From contig CALXOF010000008.1 in assembly GCA_944389945.1 (NCBI GenBank), forward strand, positions 1 to 64,000: 64,000 nucleotides of DNA, read 5' to 3'. Source of the DNA: an uncultured Kiritimatiellota bacterium. GTDB taxonomy: Bacteria; Verrucomicrobiota; Kiritimatiellia; RFP12; DVOR01. Positions within the stretch are counted from its first letter, which is position 1. The number at the start of each line of letters is the position of its first letter. The position numbers and the translations under genes were made by a program. Below the pieces are notes generated by a model that searched no databases, was not told the DNA's origin, and saw only the letters and a program-made list of their open reading frames with translations. Below are positions 1 to 7,513 of this stretch, one piece after another.

Positions 1-65
1 ACCCCCGGGGGACGCTTCCTTTGCACACGCAAAGAAAACACCACTAGAATACCATCTCTGAATAG

Positions 66-144
66 ATAAGGGTTTCGGGTCGGACCACTATAGGGTCTCG
101 ACCCCGACCCCTATAGTGGTTGACCGCGGACCACTATAGGGTCT
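66..144. repeat. Palindrome-array element, copy A
   Basis: First of five intergenic copies of an element built from four palindromic cores. The cores here are a decayed CTTAAG core (ataaggg) and three CTATAG cores, with centres at 67.5, 90.5, 113.5 and 136.5, a spacing of exactly 23 bp. The third core is flipped relative to other copies (CCCCTATAGTGG instead of CCACTATAGTGG). Its left flank (AACACCACTAGAAT, near 39-52) resembles the left flank of copy E, so the element may reach back about 30 bp further. It lies beyond the 3' end of the trkH operon. The rest of 1-199 holds a small GC hairpin (186-197) and nothing else I recognise. Confidence 0.85.
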
Positions 145-199
145 TGCGAGGGGCGCTGGCGCGCCTACCGTTGCGCCTTGTAGAGTCCGCAAGCGGATA

Positions 200-1765
200 T
201 TAACCGACGGAGACGGATTCCTCAGGGTAACGGACGTGCGGGGCTTGTGCTCGGGAGGCCATCATGAGGGCGAGAGAGACGGGGCCGATACGGCCCAGGA
301 ACATGGCGAGGGAGGTGAGCAGGCGGCCGACTTGGGAGAGGTCGCCGGTGGCATCGAGGGTGACGCCGACGGTGCCGAGTGCGGAGGAGACCTCGTAGAA
401 GAGGGCGAACTCGCCGTGTTTGGCAATGAGGGTGTGTTCGGTGAAGAGGAGGATAAAGTAGAGCAAGAAGAGGGTGGCGAGGTAGAAGAAGAGGATGACC
501 ATGGCCTCGCGGCAGATGGAATCGGGGATGGTGCGGCGATGGAGCTGGACATCCGGATTGCCGCGGATATAGGCGCGGATGGTGAGCAGGACGACAACGA
601 GGGTGGTGGTCTTGATACCGCCGGCCATGGAGCCCGGCGCGCCGCCGATGAGCATGAGGAGGACGGAGAAGACGTTGGCGGGGTGGGAGACTTCACCCAT
701 GGGGATGGCGTTGAAGCCGGCGGTTCGGAAGAAGACGGTTTGGGCGACGCCAGCGCAGGCTTCTTCGAAGTCCGTGCCGAGGGCGGTGAGGGCGTCGCGC
801 CAGGCGCCATTCATGAGGGAGGCCCAGAGACCGGGGGCGGAGGGGTCGTGGACGAGGGAGCCGTTCCACTCGAGAGCGGTGAAGAGGAGGCCGCCGCCGA
901 TGGAGAGAATGAGGCTCATCCAGAGGACAATGCGGGCCTGGAGAATGATATGGCCGCGGCGGCGGAGGTCGCGGCGCCAGAAACGGTAACGGAAGACGTT
1001 GGAGAGGACAAGGAAGCCGATGCCGCCGGCGGCGACGAGTAGGGCGATAACAATCATGTAGACGGCGTCGCCGCGCATATCCAGGAGATTGTTGGGGTGG
1101 AGGGAGATGCCGGCGTTACAGAAGGCGGAGACGGCATGGAAAATGGAAAACCAGATTGCTTTGCCCAATTCGTAGCCGTGGACGAAATAATACCGGCTGA
1201 AAAGGAGAATGGCGCCGGCGATCTCAAAGGTGAGGACGTAACGGAAGGTTTGGGAGAGGAGGCTGGCGGGGCGGCCACTCGCGCCGAAGCTGATGGCGAT
1301 TTGGCGTTCACCGCCGAAGGGAACGCGGCCGAGCAGGATGGAGACGATGAGTGTACCGAGGGCGACCAAGCTGATGCCACCAAGCTGAATGCAGCCCAAG
1401 AGGACAATCTGACCGAAGAAGGTGTAGGTCTCGGGGACGGAGACGACGGTGAGGCCTGTGACGCAGGAGGCCGAGGTGGCCATGAAGAGGTTGTCGATGA
1501 GGGCCTCGGCTACTTTGGCCCAAGCGAAGGGACGCCCCGGGGAGAGCCAGGCCCAGCAGTGGTCGCTTTGGGCCCAAGGGGAGCAGAGAAGGAGGGTGCC
1601 GATGGCGATGAGCGCCAGGAAGGTGACGGCGAGGGTGCGGTAGGGGTTGAAGGGGGCACGCTTGGCGGGACCTGCGCGGCGGGCCGGCTGGGGGGTGGGG
1701 AGGTCACGGAGGCGGTCGCGATAGTCGCGGAGCGCTTGGGCCTGCGAGGTGGTGTCAGGAGTCAC
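200..1765 (-). CDS. TrkH/KtrB-family potassium uptake protein
   Basis: Integral inner-membrane K+ (or Na+-coupled K+) translocating subunit, 521 aa, the usual TrkH length. The four pore-loop signatures of the family are visible: ATSASCVTGLTVV (96-108), SAFCNAGIS (213-221), FRTAGFN (346-352) and SALGTVGVT (461-469). The conserved segment GGAPGSMAGGIKTTT lies at 374-388. The start is a GTG overlapping the stop of the upstream pflA-like gene (GTGA), so translation is probably coupled. It is the last gene of a six-gene operon. No TrkA/KtrA (RCK) gating subunit is seen next to it, so the partner must lie elsewhere or be absent. Family assignment is secure; Trk versus Ktr subtype is not. Confidence 0.93.
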   Translation of the reverse strand: MTPDTTSQAQALRDYRDRLRDLPTPQPARRAGPAKRAPFNPYRTLAVTFLALIAIGTLLLCSPWAQSDHCWAWLSPGRPFAWAKVAEALIDNLFMATSASCVTGLTVVSVPETYTFFGQIVLLGCIQLGGISLVALGTLIVSILLGRVPFGGERQIAISFGASGRPASLLSQTFRYVLTFEIAGAILLFSRYYFVHGYELGKAIWFSIFHAVSAFCNAGISLHPNNLLDMRGDAVYMIVIALLVAAGGIGFLVLSNVFRYRFWRRDLRRRGHIILQARIVLWMSLILSIGGGLLFTALEWNGSLVHDPSAPGLWASLMNGAWRDALTALGTDFEEACAGVAQTVFFRTAGFNAIPMGEVSHPANVFSVLLMLIGGAPGSMAGGIKTTTLVVVLLTIRAYIRGNPDVQLHRRTIPDSICREAMVILFFYLATLFLLYFILLFTEHTLIAKHGEFALFYEVSSALGTVGVTLDATGDLSQVGRLLTSLAMFLGRIGPVSLALMMASRAQAPHVRYPEESVSVG

Positions 1766-2448
1766 AGCTTGAGCTCCTCCGGGGAGGGTGGGCGCAGGTG
1801 GGCGCCGGGATAGGGGATGCCGAGGGCCTCGTATTTATGGACGCCGAGCTCGTGGTAAGGGAGGCGGTCGATACGCTGGACGTTGAGGCCTTGGAGAAGG
1901 GCGCGGGTGGCGTCTTTCTCGGCGGGGGTGTCGTTGAGGCCGTGGGCGACGACTTGGCGAACCCAGATGGGCTTTTGGGTGGCGCGGAGGTGGTCCAGGG
2001 TGCGCCAGTAGGGCGCGGGGTCGGCGCCAGTGACGGCACGGAAGCCGTCCTGCGTGGGGCTCTTAACATCTAGGAGGATGAGGTCTGCGGCATCGAGGAC
2101 GGCGCGGGTGTCAGGGGTGTCAACGCCGCCGGAGGTGTCGATGGCGACGTGGAACCCTTCGTCGTGGAGGGCCAGGATGGCGGCGAGGAGGGGTTTGGCC
2201 TGGAGGAGTGGTTCGCCACCAGAGAAGGTGACGCCGCCGTTTTTGCCGAGGTAGGGGCGCATACGGACGGCCCGGCGGACGAGGTCGGTGATGGAGGTTT
2301 CGGAGCCGCCCTGGGGTGACCAGGTGTCGGGGTTATGGCAGAAGAGACACCGGAGGGGGCACCCCTGGAGGAAGACGACCAGACGGATGCCGGGGCCATC
2401 GACGGCGCCGAAGCTTTCGTAAGAGTGGACGCGGAGGGTAGGGGTCAT
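1762..2448 (-). CDS. Radical SAM glycyl-radical-enzyme activase (PflA-like)
   Basis: Predicted activating enzyme that uses a [4Fe-4S] cluster and S-adenosylmethionine to put a glycyl radical on pyruvate formate-lyase or a related enzyme. The cluster motif C30-x3-C34-x2-C37 lies in LQGCPLRCLFCHNPDTW, preceded by FGAVDGPGIR as in PflA. The glycine-rich FSGGEPLLQ segment binds SAM. Length is 228 aa. I start it at the ATG at 2448, which overlaps the upstream glycosyltransferase stop as ATGA; an in-frame ATG at 2511 would add 21 residues lying inside that gene. No pyruvate formate-lyase is in the window, so the substrate enzyme is unknown. Its presence points to anaerobic metabolism. Confidence 0.88.
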   Translation of the reverse strand: MTPTLRVHSYESFGAVDGPGIRLVVFLQGCPLRCLFCHNPDTWSPQGGSETSITDLVRRAVRMRPYLGKNGGVTFSGGEPLLQAKPLLAAILALHDEGFHVAIDTSGGVDTPDTRAVLDAADLILLDVKSPTQDGFRAVTGADPAPYWRTLDHLRATQKPIWVRQVVAHGLNDTPAEKDATRALLQGLNVQRIDRLPYHELGVHKYEALGIPYPGAHLRPPSPEELKL

Positions 2449-3218
2449 GGGGCGCGGCGAATCAATTCGAAGACTTTGTAGGCGTATTTGGGGGCCATCA
2501 TGGGCAGGCAACAGCGGATGCCGTTGAGGCGGTTGGCGCGGACAATCTCACGATTGAGGCGGATTTTGGCCTGGAGTCCATCGGTGGAGAGTCCGCCGAG
2601 GCGCATGGCGGTGGTGCAGAAGGGGAGGTAGCGGGCGCGGGCGCCGGAACGGAAGAGGCGGACAAGGAACTCGTGGTCGGCGGCGATGCGCATGTCGGTG
2701 CGGTAACCGCCCAGACGCAGGATGGTTTCGCGGCGGATGGCGAAGCTGGGGTGCGGAGGAATGAGGCCCCAGCGGAGCATCCAAGGGCGCCAAAAGCTAC
2801 CGGCGTAGTAGCGGCGGGTGGGGGCGTCGCGGGTGGGAGCGTCGCGGGCGATAAAGCGGATGTCGGCGTAGACGGCGTCGAGCGAGGGGTCTTCCTGGAA
2901 GGGGGCGCACCAACGGGCGAGCACGTCGTCGGCATTGAGGATGTCATCAGCGTGGAGGAGGGCGATGAGGTCGCCGGAGGCGCGGGCGATGGCCTTGTTG
3001 AGGGCGTCGTAGAGGCCTGTGTCCGGTTCGCTGACCCAACGGAGGCGACCGTTGAAGCGGGGCTCCCACTCGCGGAGGAGGTCGAGGGTGCCATCGGTGG
3101 AGACGCCGTCCTGGACGAGAAGTTCGTAATCCGCGCCCTGCTGGCGGGAGAGGCTGTCGAGTGCGGTGGCGAGGGTGGCGACGTTGTTGCGGCAGGCGGT
3201 GATAATGGAGAGCTTCAT
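2445..3218 (-). CDS. Family 2 glycosyltransferase
   Basis: Inverting GT-A glycosyltransferase of 257 aa, cytoplasmic and probably acting at the inner membrane. Visible features are the nucleotide-binding start SIITACRNN (4-12), QDGVSTDGT (36-44), SEPDTGLYDALNKAI (63-77) and the metal-binding HADD (89-92). These resemble WcaA/WcaE-type enzymes of capsule and exopolysaccharide pathways. A short duplication, DAPTRDAPTR, lies mid-protein. It overlaps both neighbours by 4 bases (ATGA) within the exosortase operon, which suggests a role in surface polysaccharide or glycoprotein assembly. Donor and acceptor sugars cannot be inferred. Confidence 0.9.
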   Translation of the reverse strand: MKLSIITACRNNVATLATALDSLSRQQGADYELLVQDGVSTDGTLDLLREWEPRFNGRLRWVSEPDTGLYDALNKAIARASGDLIALLHADDILNADDVLARWCAPFQEDPSLDAVYADIRFIARDAPTRDAPTRRYYAGSFWRPWMLRWGLIPPHPSFAIRRETILRLGGYRTDMRIAADHEFLVRLFRSGARARYLPFCTTAMRLGGLSTDGLQAKIRLNREIVRANRLNGIRCCLPMMAPKYAYKVFELIRRAP

Positions 3219-3526
3219 GGCGTTATCTCCATTGTTTTCAAATCGGTGCTGTCGGTGAAGGCCGGGTCACCTGCGGCGGATTCCAAGACGTACCGGGCTC
3301 GCCAACCGCCCCAGACCCAAAGGCGGCCCGGTTTGACACCGAGGGTTTGGCGGACGAGTTTACCGCGGCGGTCGTAGAAACGGACATCGATGGGGAAGCG
3401 CATTCCAAGCGTGTGGATGGCACGGCAAGGAGCAATGAGTAGGGCTTGGCCGGCGGGCAAGCCGGTCCGTCCAAGTAGGCCACGCATCCGGGCCAAAGGC
3501 GTGCGCGCGACCTCCACGTTAGTCAT
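3215..3526 (-). CDS. DUF192 family protein
   Basis: Small protein of 103 aa matching the DUF192 fold throughout: an N-terminal TPLARMRGLLGR segment, then IAPCRAIHTLGMRFPIDVRFYD and VWGGWRARYVLE, which carry the family's conserved CxxIHTxGM and FPIDVxF patterns. The start ATG at 3526 lies 8 bases inside the 3' end of the exosortase gene, and the stop overlaps the glycosyltransferase start (ATGA). The molecular function of DUF192 proteins is unknown; many are exported, but no signal peptide is visible here. The longer reading frame in this phase is out-of-frame exosortase sequence and was discarded. Confidence 0.88.
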   Translation of the reverse strand: MTNVEVARTPLARMRGLLGRTGLPAGQALLIAPCRAIHTLGMRFPIDVRFYDRRGKLVRQTLGVKPGRLWVWGGWRARYVLESAAGDPAFTDSTDLKTMEITP

Positions 3527-5135
3527 TGGGCATTTTCCCTTCGGCCCAAAGGGTGGGCCACCACACCTGCATGAAGCGGCGGAGCGCCTCCTCGCCCTCC
3601 GGTGTGCGGAAATCCACGGAGTCGCAGCGGATGGTGACCATGGCCCAGCGGCGGATACGGTTGTAGAGCGAGCGTTCCAGGGTGTCACCGACCACACGGC
3701 GGAGGTTAGAGACGGTGGCGCCATCGGAATTGAGGAAGACGTAGGCGAAGCCGCTGGTGCGGGTCTCTTGCTCGCGGTGGATGGAGAAGAGGGCCATGGG
3801 CACGCCGGGCAGGATGTCGCGGACATCGCGTTCGCTGAGGACATAGCCCTGCGCGGGGAGGCAGAGCTCGGGGCGGTGGATGGAGCGACGGCTGTGGCCG
3901 GAGACAACAACGGCGATGGTGAAGGAGGTGCCGTCCGGGAGGGTGTAGATGGCTTTGCGGGTGGCGGTGTCGGCGGGGAGGATGTCGCGCTCGGCACGGC
4001 TCATGCGGTTAAACTCGTGTCCGCCGCAGAGGGGACAGGCCTCCGGCAGGTCACCTTCGGAGTCGTAGGCCTGTTCCCAGAGGCAATCGCGGCTTTGGCA
4101 GAACCAGGGATAACGCAGGGTGGTCCCCTTGAGGGGAACGAAGTCGGGGGCAATGAAGTCGGCGCTCTCGTAGACGGGCGCAGGCATGGTGTCGACCCAG
4201 GCGCGGAAGGTGGGCAGGGCCAGCGCCAAGACGCAGAGAAGGGAGAGGTTGAAGCGCAGACGGTTACGCGTGGGAGCCAGCGGCGGGGTGGGGGTGGGCA
4301 CCTCCGTTTTGTCGTTGCGGCGGAGGCGGTCGGCCAGCCAGAAGACGCAGAGGGCGTAGACGGGGGCGACGATGAAGAGGGCGTTGTCGTGGAGCACCAT
4401 GCCGGCACTTTGGCCCCAGAGCTTGCACGTGAAGGCAGTCAGCAGTAGCCGCAAGATGTTACCCAGGAAAGCAATGGGCAGGCTGGAGAGAAAGAGCGCC
4501 CAGCGGCGCCAGACACCGCGCAACATAAAGGCGCCATAGGCCGCCGTGCCCACGAAGAGGGCGACGAGCGAGCGGATGCCGCTACAGGGGTCGGCGACAT
4601 CGAGTTGGAAGGGGGGCACGCCGGTGGAGATGATGGCGGTGCCCTGCTGATGGACCTCGATGCCCAAGCCATTCAAGATGATTGCGGTGACAGTGACCGA
4701 GGCCTTGCGCAGGGGTACGGTGAAGTTGTCCAAGAAGCCCACGGGCATCACGAAGGCTAGGAGGATGATGGGGAACCAGGCGACCTTGAAGGCACTTTTG
4801 CCATAGCACGCCAAGGGCGCGGCCAAGAGGATCAGGACAGCGGCGGTTTGGATGAAGCGCGATTGCCCGCCGCGCGCCCCCAGGAAGAAGAAGGCTGCGG
4901 CCAACAGGATAATCGGCAGGGCCGCCAAGGGATTGGGTGCGCCAAGCGAGGCCAGAAAGGCTTTACGTCGGGCCCAGAAGACGGCAATGGCCAAGACTGG
5001 CACCAGCCAGACATATTCCATGTTCTGCGAGGCGTCCGTCATCGAGCTGACGGTCTCGTTGATTGCAGGGAAGACCCAGGCTAGGGCGCACAACAGGAAG
5101 AGGGCAGCCGGCAGATGGGGCAGGAATCGTTTCAC
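3519..5135 (-). CDS. Exosortase with C-terminal EpsI domain and zinc-ribbon-like insert
   Basis: Multi-pass membrane transpeptidase of the exosortase/archaeosortase family, 538 aa. Residues 1-275 hold the transmembrane exosortase core with the expected catalytic triad: Cys184 in VADPCSGIRSL, Arg229 in GNILRLLLTAF and His249 in MVLHDNALF. The C-terminal part (about 385-538) matches the EpsI-type domain found fused or adjacent to some exosortases, with HRPELCLPAQG at 420-430. Between them is a four-cysteine segment (C346-x4-C351 and C367-x2-C370) that looks like a zinc ribbon. The start is GTG, overlapping the upstream stop (GTGA). Exosortases cleave PEP-CTERM-like sorting tails; no such tail is on any protein in this window. 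The core assignment is strong, the zinc ribbon is inferred. Confidence 0.9.
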   Translation of the reverse strand: MKRFLPHLPAALFLLCALAWVFPAINETVSSMTDASQNMEYVWLVPVLAIAVFWARRKAFLASLGAPNPLAALPIILLAAAFFFLGARGGQSRFIQTAAVLILLAAPLACYGKSAFKVAWFPIILLAFVMPVGFLDNFTVPLRKASVTVTAIILNGLGIEVHQQGTAIISTGVPPFQLDVADPCSGIRSLVALFVGTAAYGAFMLRGVWRRWALFLSSLPIAFLGNILRLLLTAFTCKLWGQSAGMVLHDNALFIVAPVYALCVFWLADRLRRNDKTEVPTPTPPLAPTRNRLRFNLSLLCVLALALPTFRAWVDTMPAPVYESADFIAPDFVPLKGTTLRYPWFCQSRDCLWEQAYDSEGDLPEACPLCGGHEFNRMSRAERDILPADTATRKAIYTLPDGTSFTIAVVVSGHSRRSIHRPELCLPAQGYVLSERDVRDILPGVPMALFSIHREQETRTSGFAYVFLNSDGATVSNLRRVVGDTLERSLYNRIRRWAMVTIRCDSVDFRTPEGEEALRRFMQVWWPTLWAEGKMPND

Positions 5136-6562
5136 TGGACGCCGCCTTTCGCGTTCGACGGGAGGTCGGCGAAGACCCGGAACGTACGGTCTTTACGCAG
5201 TTCGATTGTGCCCAAACCGTGCTGACGCGGCTCCCAGGGCGTATCCGTGGGAACGATGGAGATGTCGGCCTCAGTGTAAGTGTAGTCACAAACCACAGAG
5301 GTGGCCACCGCGCGCAGGGGCCAGAGAAGTGTGGCACATGCCTCGGGATCCCAAGCGTCTGGGGTGTCCGAGAGGATGCGGATGCGCGGGTTATGGGTGG
5401 CCGGGGCGGTGTGGGCCTTGGCCAAACACGCGATGGTCGCCTTCTGCGTGTCGCGGTCCGGGATGTTTTCCCATGCCTCGCCGGCAGTCCAGTAGAGCCA
5501 GAACGTGAGGAAGATGAGCACCAAACCGCCGAGGACCCCGCGAATCCAAGGCTTCGGGATGGTGGAGAGCGCCACACCACCCATGAGTGGCGTCAGACAG
5601 GCCAAGGGAACGGCCAAGGCTCCGCCTTTGTCGAAGAAGAGTGAGCCAATCAGGCAGAGCGGAAAGGCTGCGGCCATCAAGCGGGCCCAGCGGCGATCGT
5701 TGCGCCAGCCGCCCCAAATCGTGATTCCCAGCCAGGCCAATACCGCCAAGCCGCCCGCGCAGAGCCAAACCAATCGCCAAGAGGATTCCCGCAACCAATC
5801 TTCAGTGGCGGTGTTGAACGCAGGCAACTCCAACGAGCCGCCGCACCATCCCATCCACGCCAACGCCCCCCATACGAGCGCCAACGCCGCGACCATCGCC
5901 ACGATATGTGCCGTACGCCAATAGAGGCAAAGACGTGTCCAGCCCACGCCAATCGCCATTGCCGGAACTAAGGCTAAGAGGACCCAAAGCACGTTGGGGT
6001 CGACGGCTATCCCGATGGCTACAATCGTCCCGAAGAGAATGGCGGCCACATAGGTTGGCCATTGCGCATAGGCCCGGGCCGCGACCAAAAGCGCCAGGAA
6101 GGCGAAGGTCTGCCCTGCAAAGGGCGTGAAAATAATGCCAGACCAGACCAACGCCGGTGAGACGGCGGCAAAGGCCATCGCCCACAACGGACCATCGGCG
6201 GTCTCGAAGACCCCACCACGGCGTCGTAATCCGAGCGCCGGGATGGCGGCCAAGAAAAGTACCGAAAGGGTCAAACCGAATATCCGATAACATCTGGCGG
6301 GTGGCGGACTATCGGAATCCTCATGGAGGAAGCGCGCGAAGAGTGCGGAGGAGAGGAGAAAAGGAGAAGGGCGCTCTACCACGCCTTCCGGCCACTCATT
6401 CGTATTCAGACCCTCAGCGATTGCGGCCGCTCCCAAGAGCGCGGGGGCTTCCTCCGGCAAGGGCAGAGGCGCGTTCACGTTCGGCGAACGGAACCCTATG
6501 CCCATGGCTATAATCGCCAAGAACACGAGAATCTCTATCGAGACAATCCAAAGTTTGCGCAT
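5132..6562 (-). CDS. Polytopic membrane protein, unknown function
   Basis: First gene of the exosortase operon, 476 aa. It has an N-terminal membrane segment (IVSIEILVFLAIIAMGIGF), about nine further hydrophobic helices up to residue 350, and a soluble C-terminal region of about 110 aa. The layout (early extracytoplasmic loop with LPEEAPALLGAAAIAEGLN, many helices, soluble tail) recalls GT-C glycosyltransferases or polysaccharide-assembly proteins, but I see no conserved catalytic motif and give no function. Its stop overlaps the exosortase start. An 81-base gap separates it from the upstream arginase-fold gene; a TTGACA-like -35 (6624-6629, minus strand) lies there without a convincing -10. 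Confidence 0.75.
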   Translation of the reverse strand: MRKLWIVSIEILVFLAIIAMGIGFRSPNVNAPLPLPEEAPALLGAAAIAEGLNTNEWPEGVVERPSPFLLSSALFARFLHEDSDSPPPARCYRIFGLTLSVLFLAAIPALGLRRRGGVFETADGPLWAMAFAAVSPALVWSGIIFTPFAGQTFAFLALLVAARAYAQWPTYVAAILFGTIVAIGIAVDPNVLWVLLALVPAMAIGVGWTRLCLYWRTAHIVAMVAALALVWGALAWMGWCGGSLELPAFNTATEDWLRESSWRLVWLCAGGLAVLAWLGITIWGGWRNDRRWARLMAAAFPLCLIGSLFFDKGGALAVPLACLTPLMGGVALSTIPKPWIRGVLGGLVLIFLTFWLYWTAGEAWENIPDRDTQKATIACLAKAHTAPATHNPRIRILSDTPDAWDPEACATLLWPLRAVATSVVCDYTYTEADISIVPTDTPWEPRQHGLGTIELRKDRTFRVFADLPSNAKGGVQ

Positions 6563-6643
6563 AATTGCCTATCATTTTAGCAAACCACGCTACATTCGTG
6601 CCCGTTGCTTTTTTGTAAATAAGTGTCAATTGTTTGGCTGGGC

Positions 6644-7513
6644 TTAAGAAAGGAGCGGGAGGGCGGCAAGCAGACGTTGGAGACGGAGTGCGTCGCGAGG
6701 CATAGGCTCGGCAATGGTGAGCCCGACGATGTCGAAGGTTTGGTTGAGGGCGACCATGAGGGTGGTGAGGGCGGCGAGGGTGAGTTTGCCGGAGGTGCCG
6801 ACCGCAAGGCGGATTTCGGCGGGGTCGAGAACATCGAGATCCAGGTGGACGAGCAATTTGCGTGCGCCGATGGCATGAAGGGCCTCAAGCACGGGGGTCG
6901 GGCTTTCGTTGAGGGTCTCTGGAGAGAGGTGGCGGAGTCCAAAAGCCTGCTGACGGGCACGGATTTCGTCGCGCTCCCAATCGCAGAGTCCGGCGAGGAG
7001 AACGTGGTCGGCGGGGAGTTTAGCGGGAAGGGCGGCCAGCAAGGTCGGGTCGCCGTGGCCAAGGCAGGCGGCCAGGGCCATGGCGTGCCAGCCCGGATAG
7101 GGGTCGCCGGGCAGGGTGATATCGGGATGGGCGTCGAGCCAGAGGAGGGCAAGGGGTTCGGCGGTGTGGGCGGCGATCCATGTGAAGGGCGCGACACTGG
7201 TGGAACAATCGCCGCCAAGCGTGACGATGCGGGCCGGGGCACGGGCGTCGAGCATCGCGAGCACGGCGCGGGTTTGACGCAGGATGGGGGCACGGTCGAG
7301 GACACCTTCGGTGACGGTGCGAGGACCGGGAGTGAGGTCTACGGGGACAGTGAGGGTTTCCTGGCCGCAGTTTGGGGCGAGTGCATCCAGGAGGCGCGCA
7401 CCAAGGGCGTATCCCCGTGCGGCGAGCGCCTTGTCTTCGATTTCGTCAATCCAGCGGGCGATGTCGCCGCCCTGCCACTGAGGGTAGACTAGGCGGATGG
7501 TGTCAGGCTTCAT
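6644..7513 (-). CDS. Arginase/agmatinase-fold protein with a Cys for His in the metal site
   Basis: Ureohydrolase-superfamily protein of 289 aa. The three metal-binding blocks are present: TLGGDCSTS, WLDAHPDI and HLDLDVLDP. In arginases the first block is usually GGDHS, so one metal ligand has become Cys. The second and third blocks are intact. Family members hydrolyse arginine, agmatine, formiminoglutamate or related guanidino compounds; the substrate here cannot be told. The start ATG at 7513 overlaps the upstream stop (ATGA); the in-frame ATG at 7564 lies inside the neighbour. It is the last gene of the operon starting at the nucleosidase. A typical agmatinase with an intact site is encoded at 24490-25362. 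Confidence 0.82.
   Translation of the reverse strand: MKPDTIRLVYPQWQGGDIARWIDEIEDKALAARGYALGARLLDALAPNCGQETLTVPVDLTPGPRTVTEGVLDRAPILRQTRAVLAMLDARAPARIVTLGGDCSTSVAPFTWIAAHTAEPLALLWLDAHPDITLPGDPYPGWHAMALAACLGHGDPTLLAALPAKLPADHVLLAGLCDWERDEIRARQQAFGLRHLSPETLNESPTPVLEALHAIGARKLLVHLDLDVLDPAEIRLAVGTSGKLTLAALTTLMVALNQTFDIVGLTIAEPMPRDALRLQRLLAALPLLS

Noticed and set aside
66-144. Palindrome arrays as a CRISPR array
   Set aside because: Units are 23 bp apart with near-constant spacers, no unique spacer sequences of 30 bp or more, and no cas genes.
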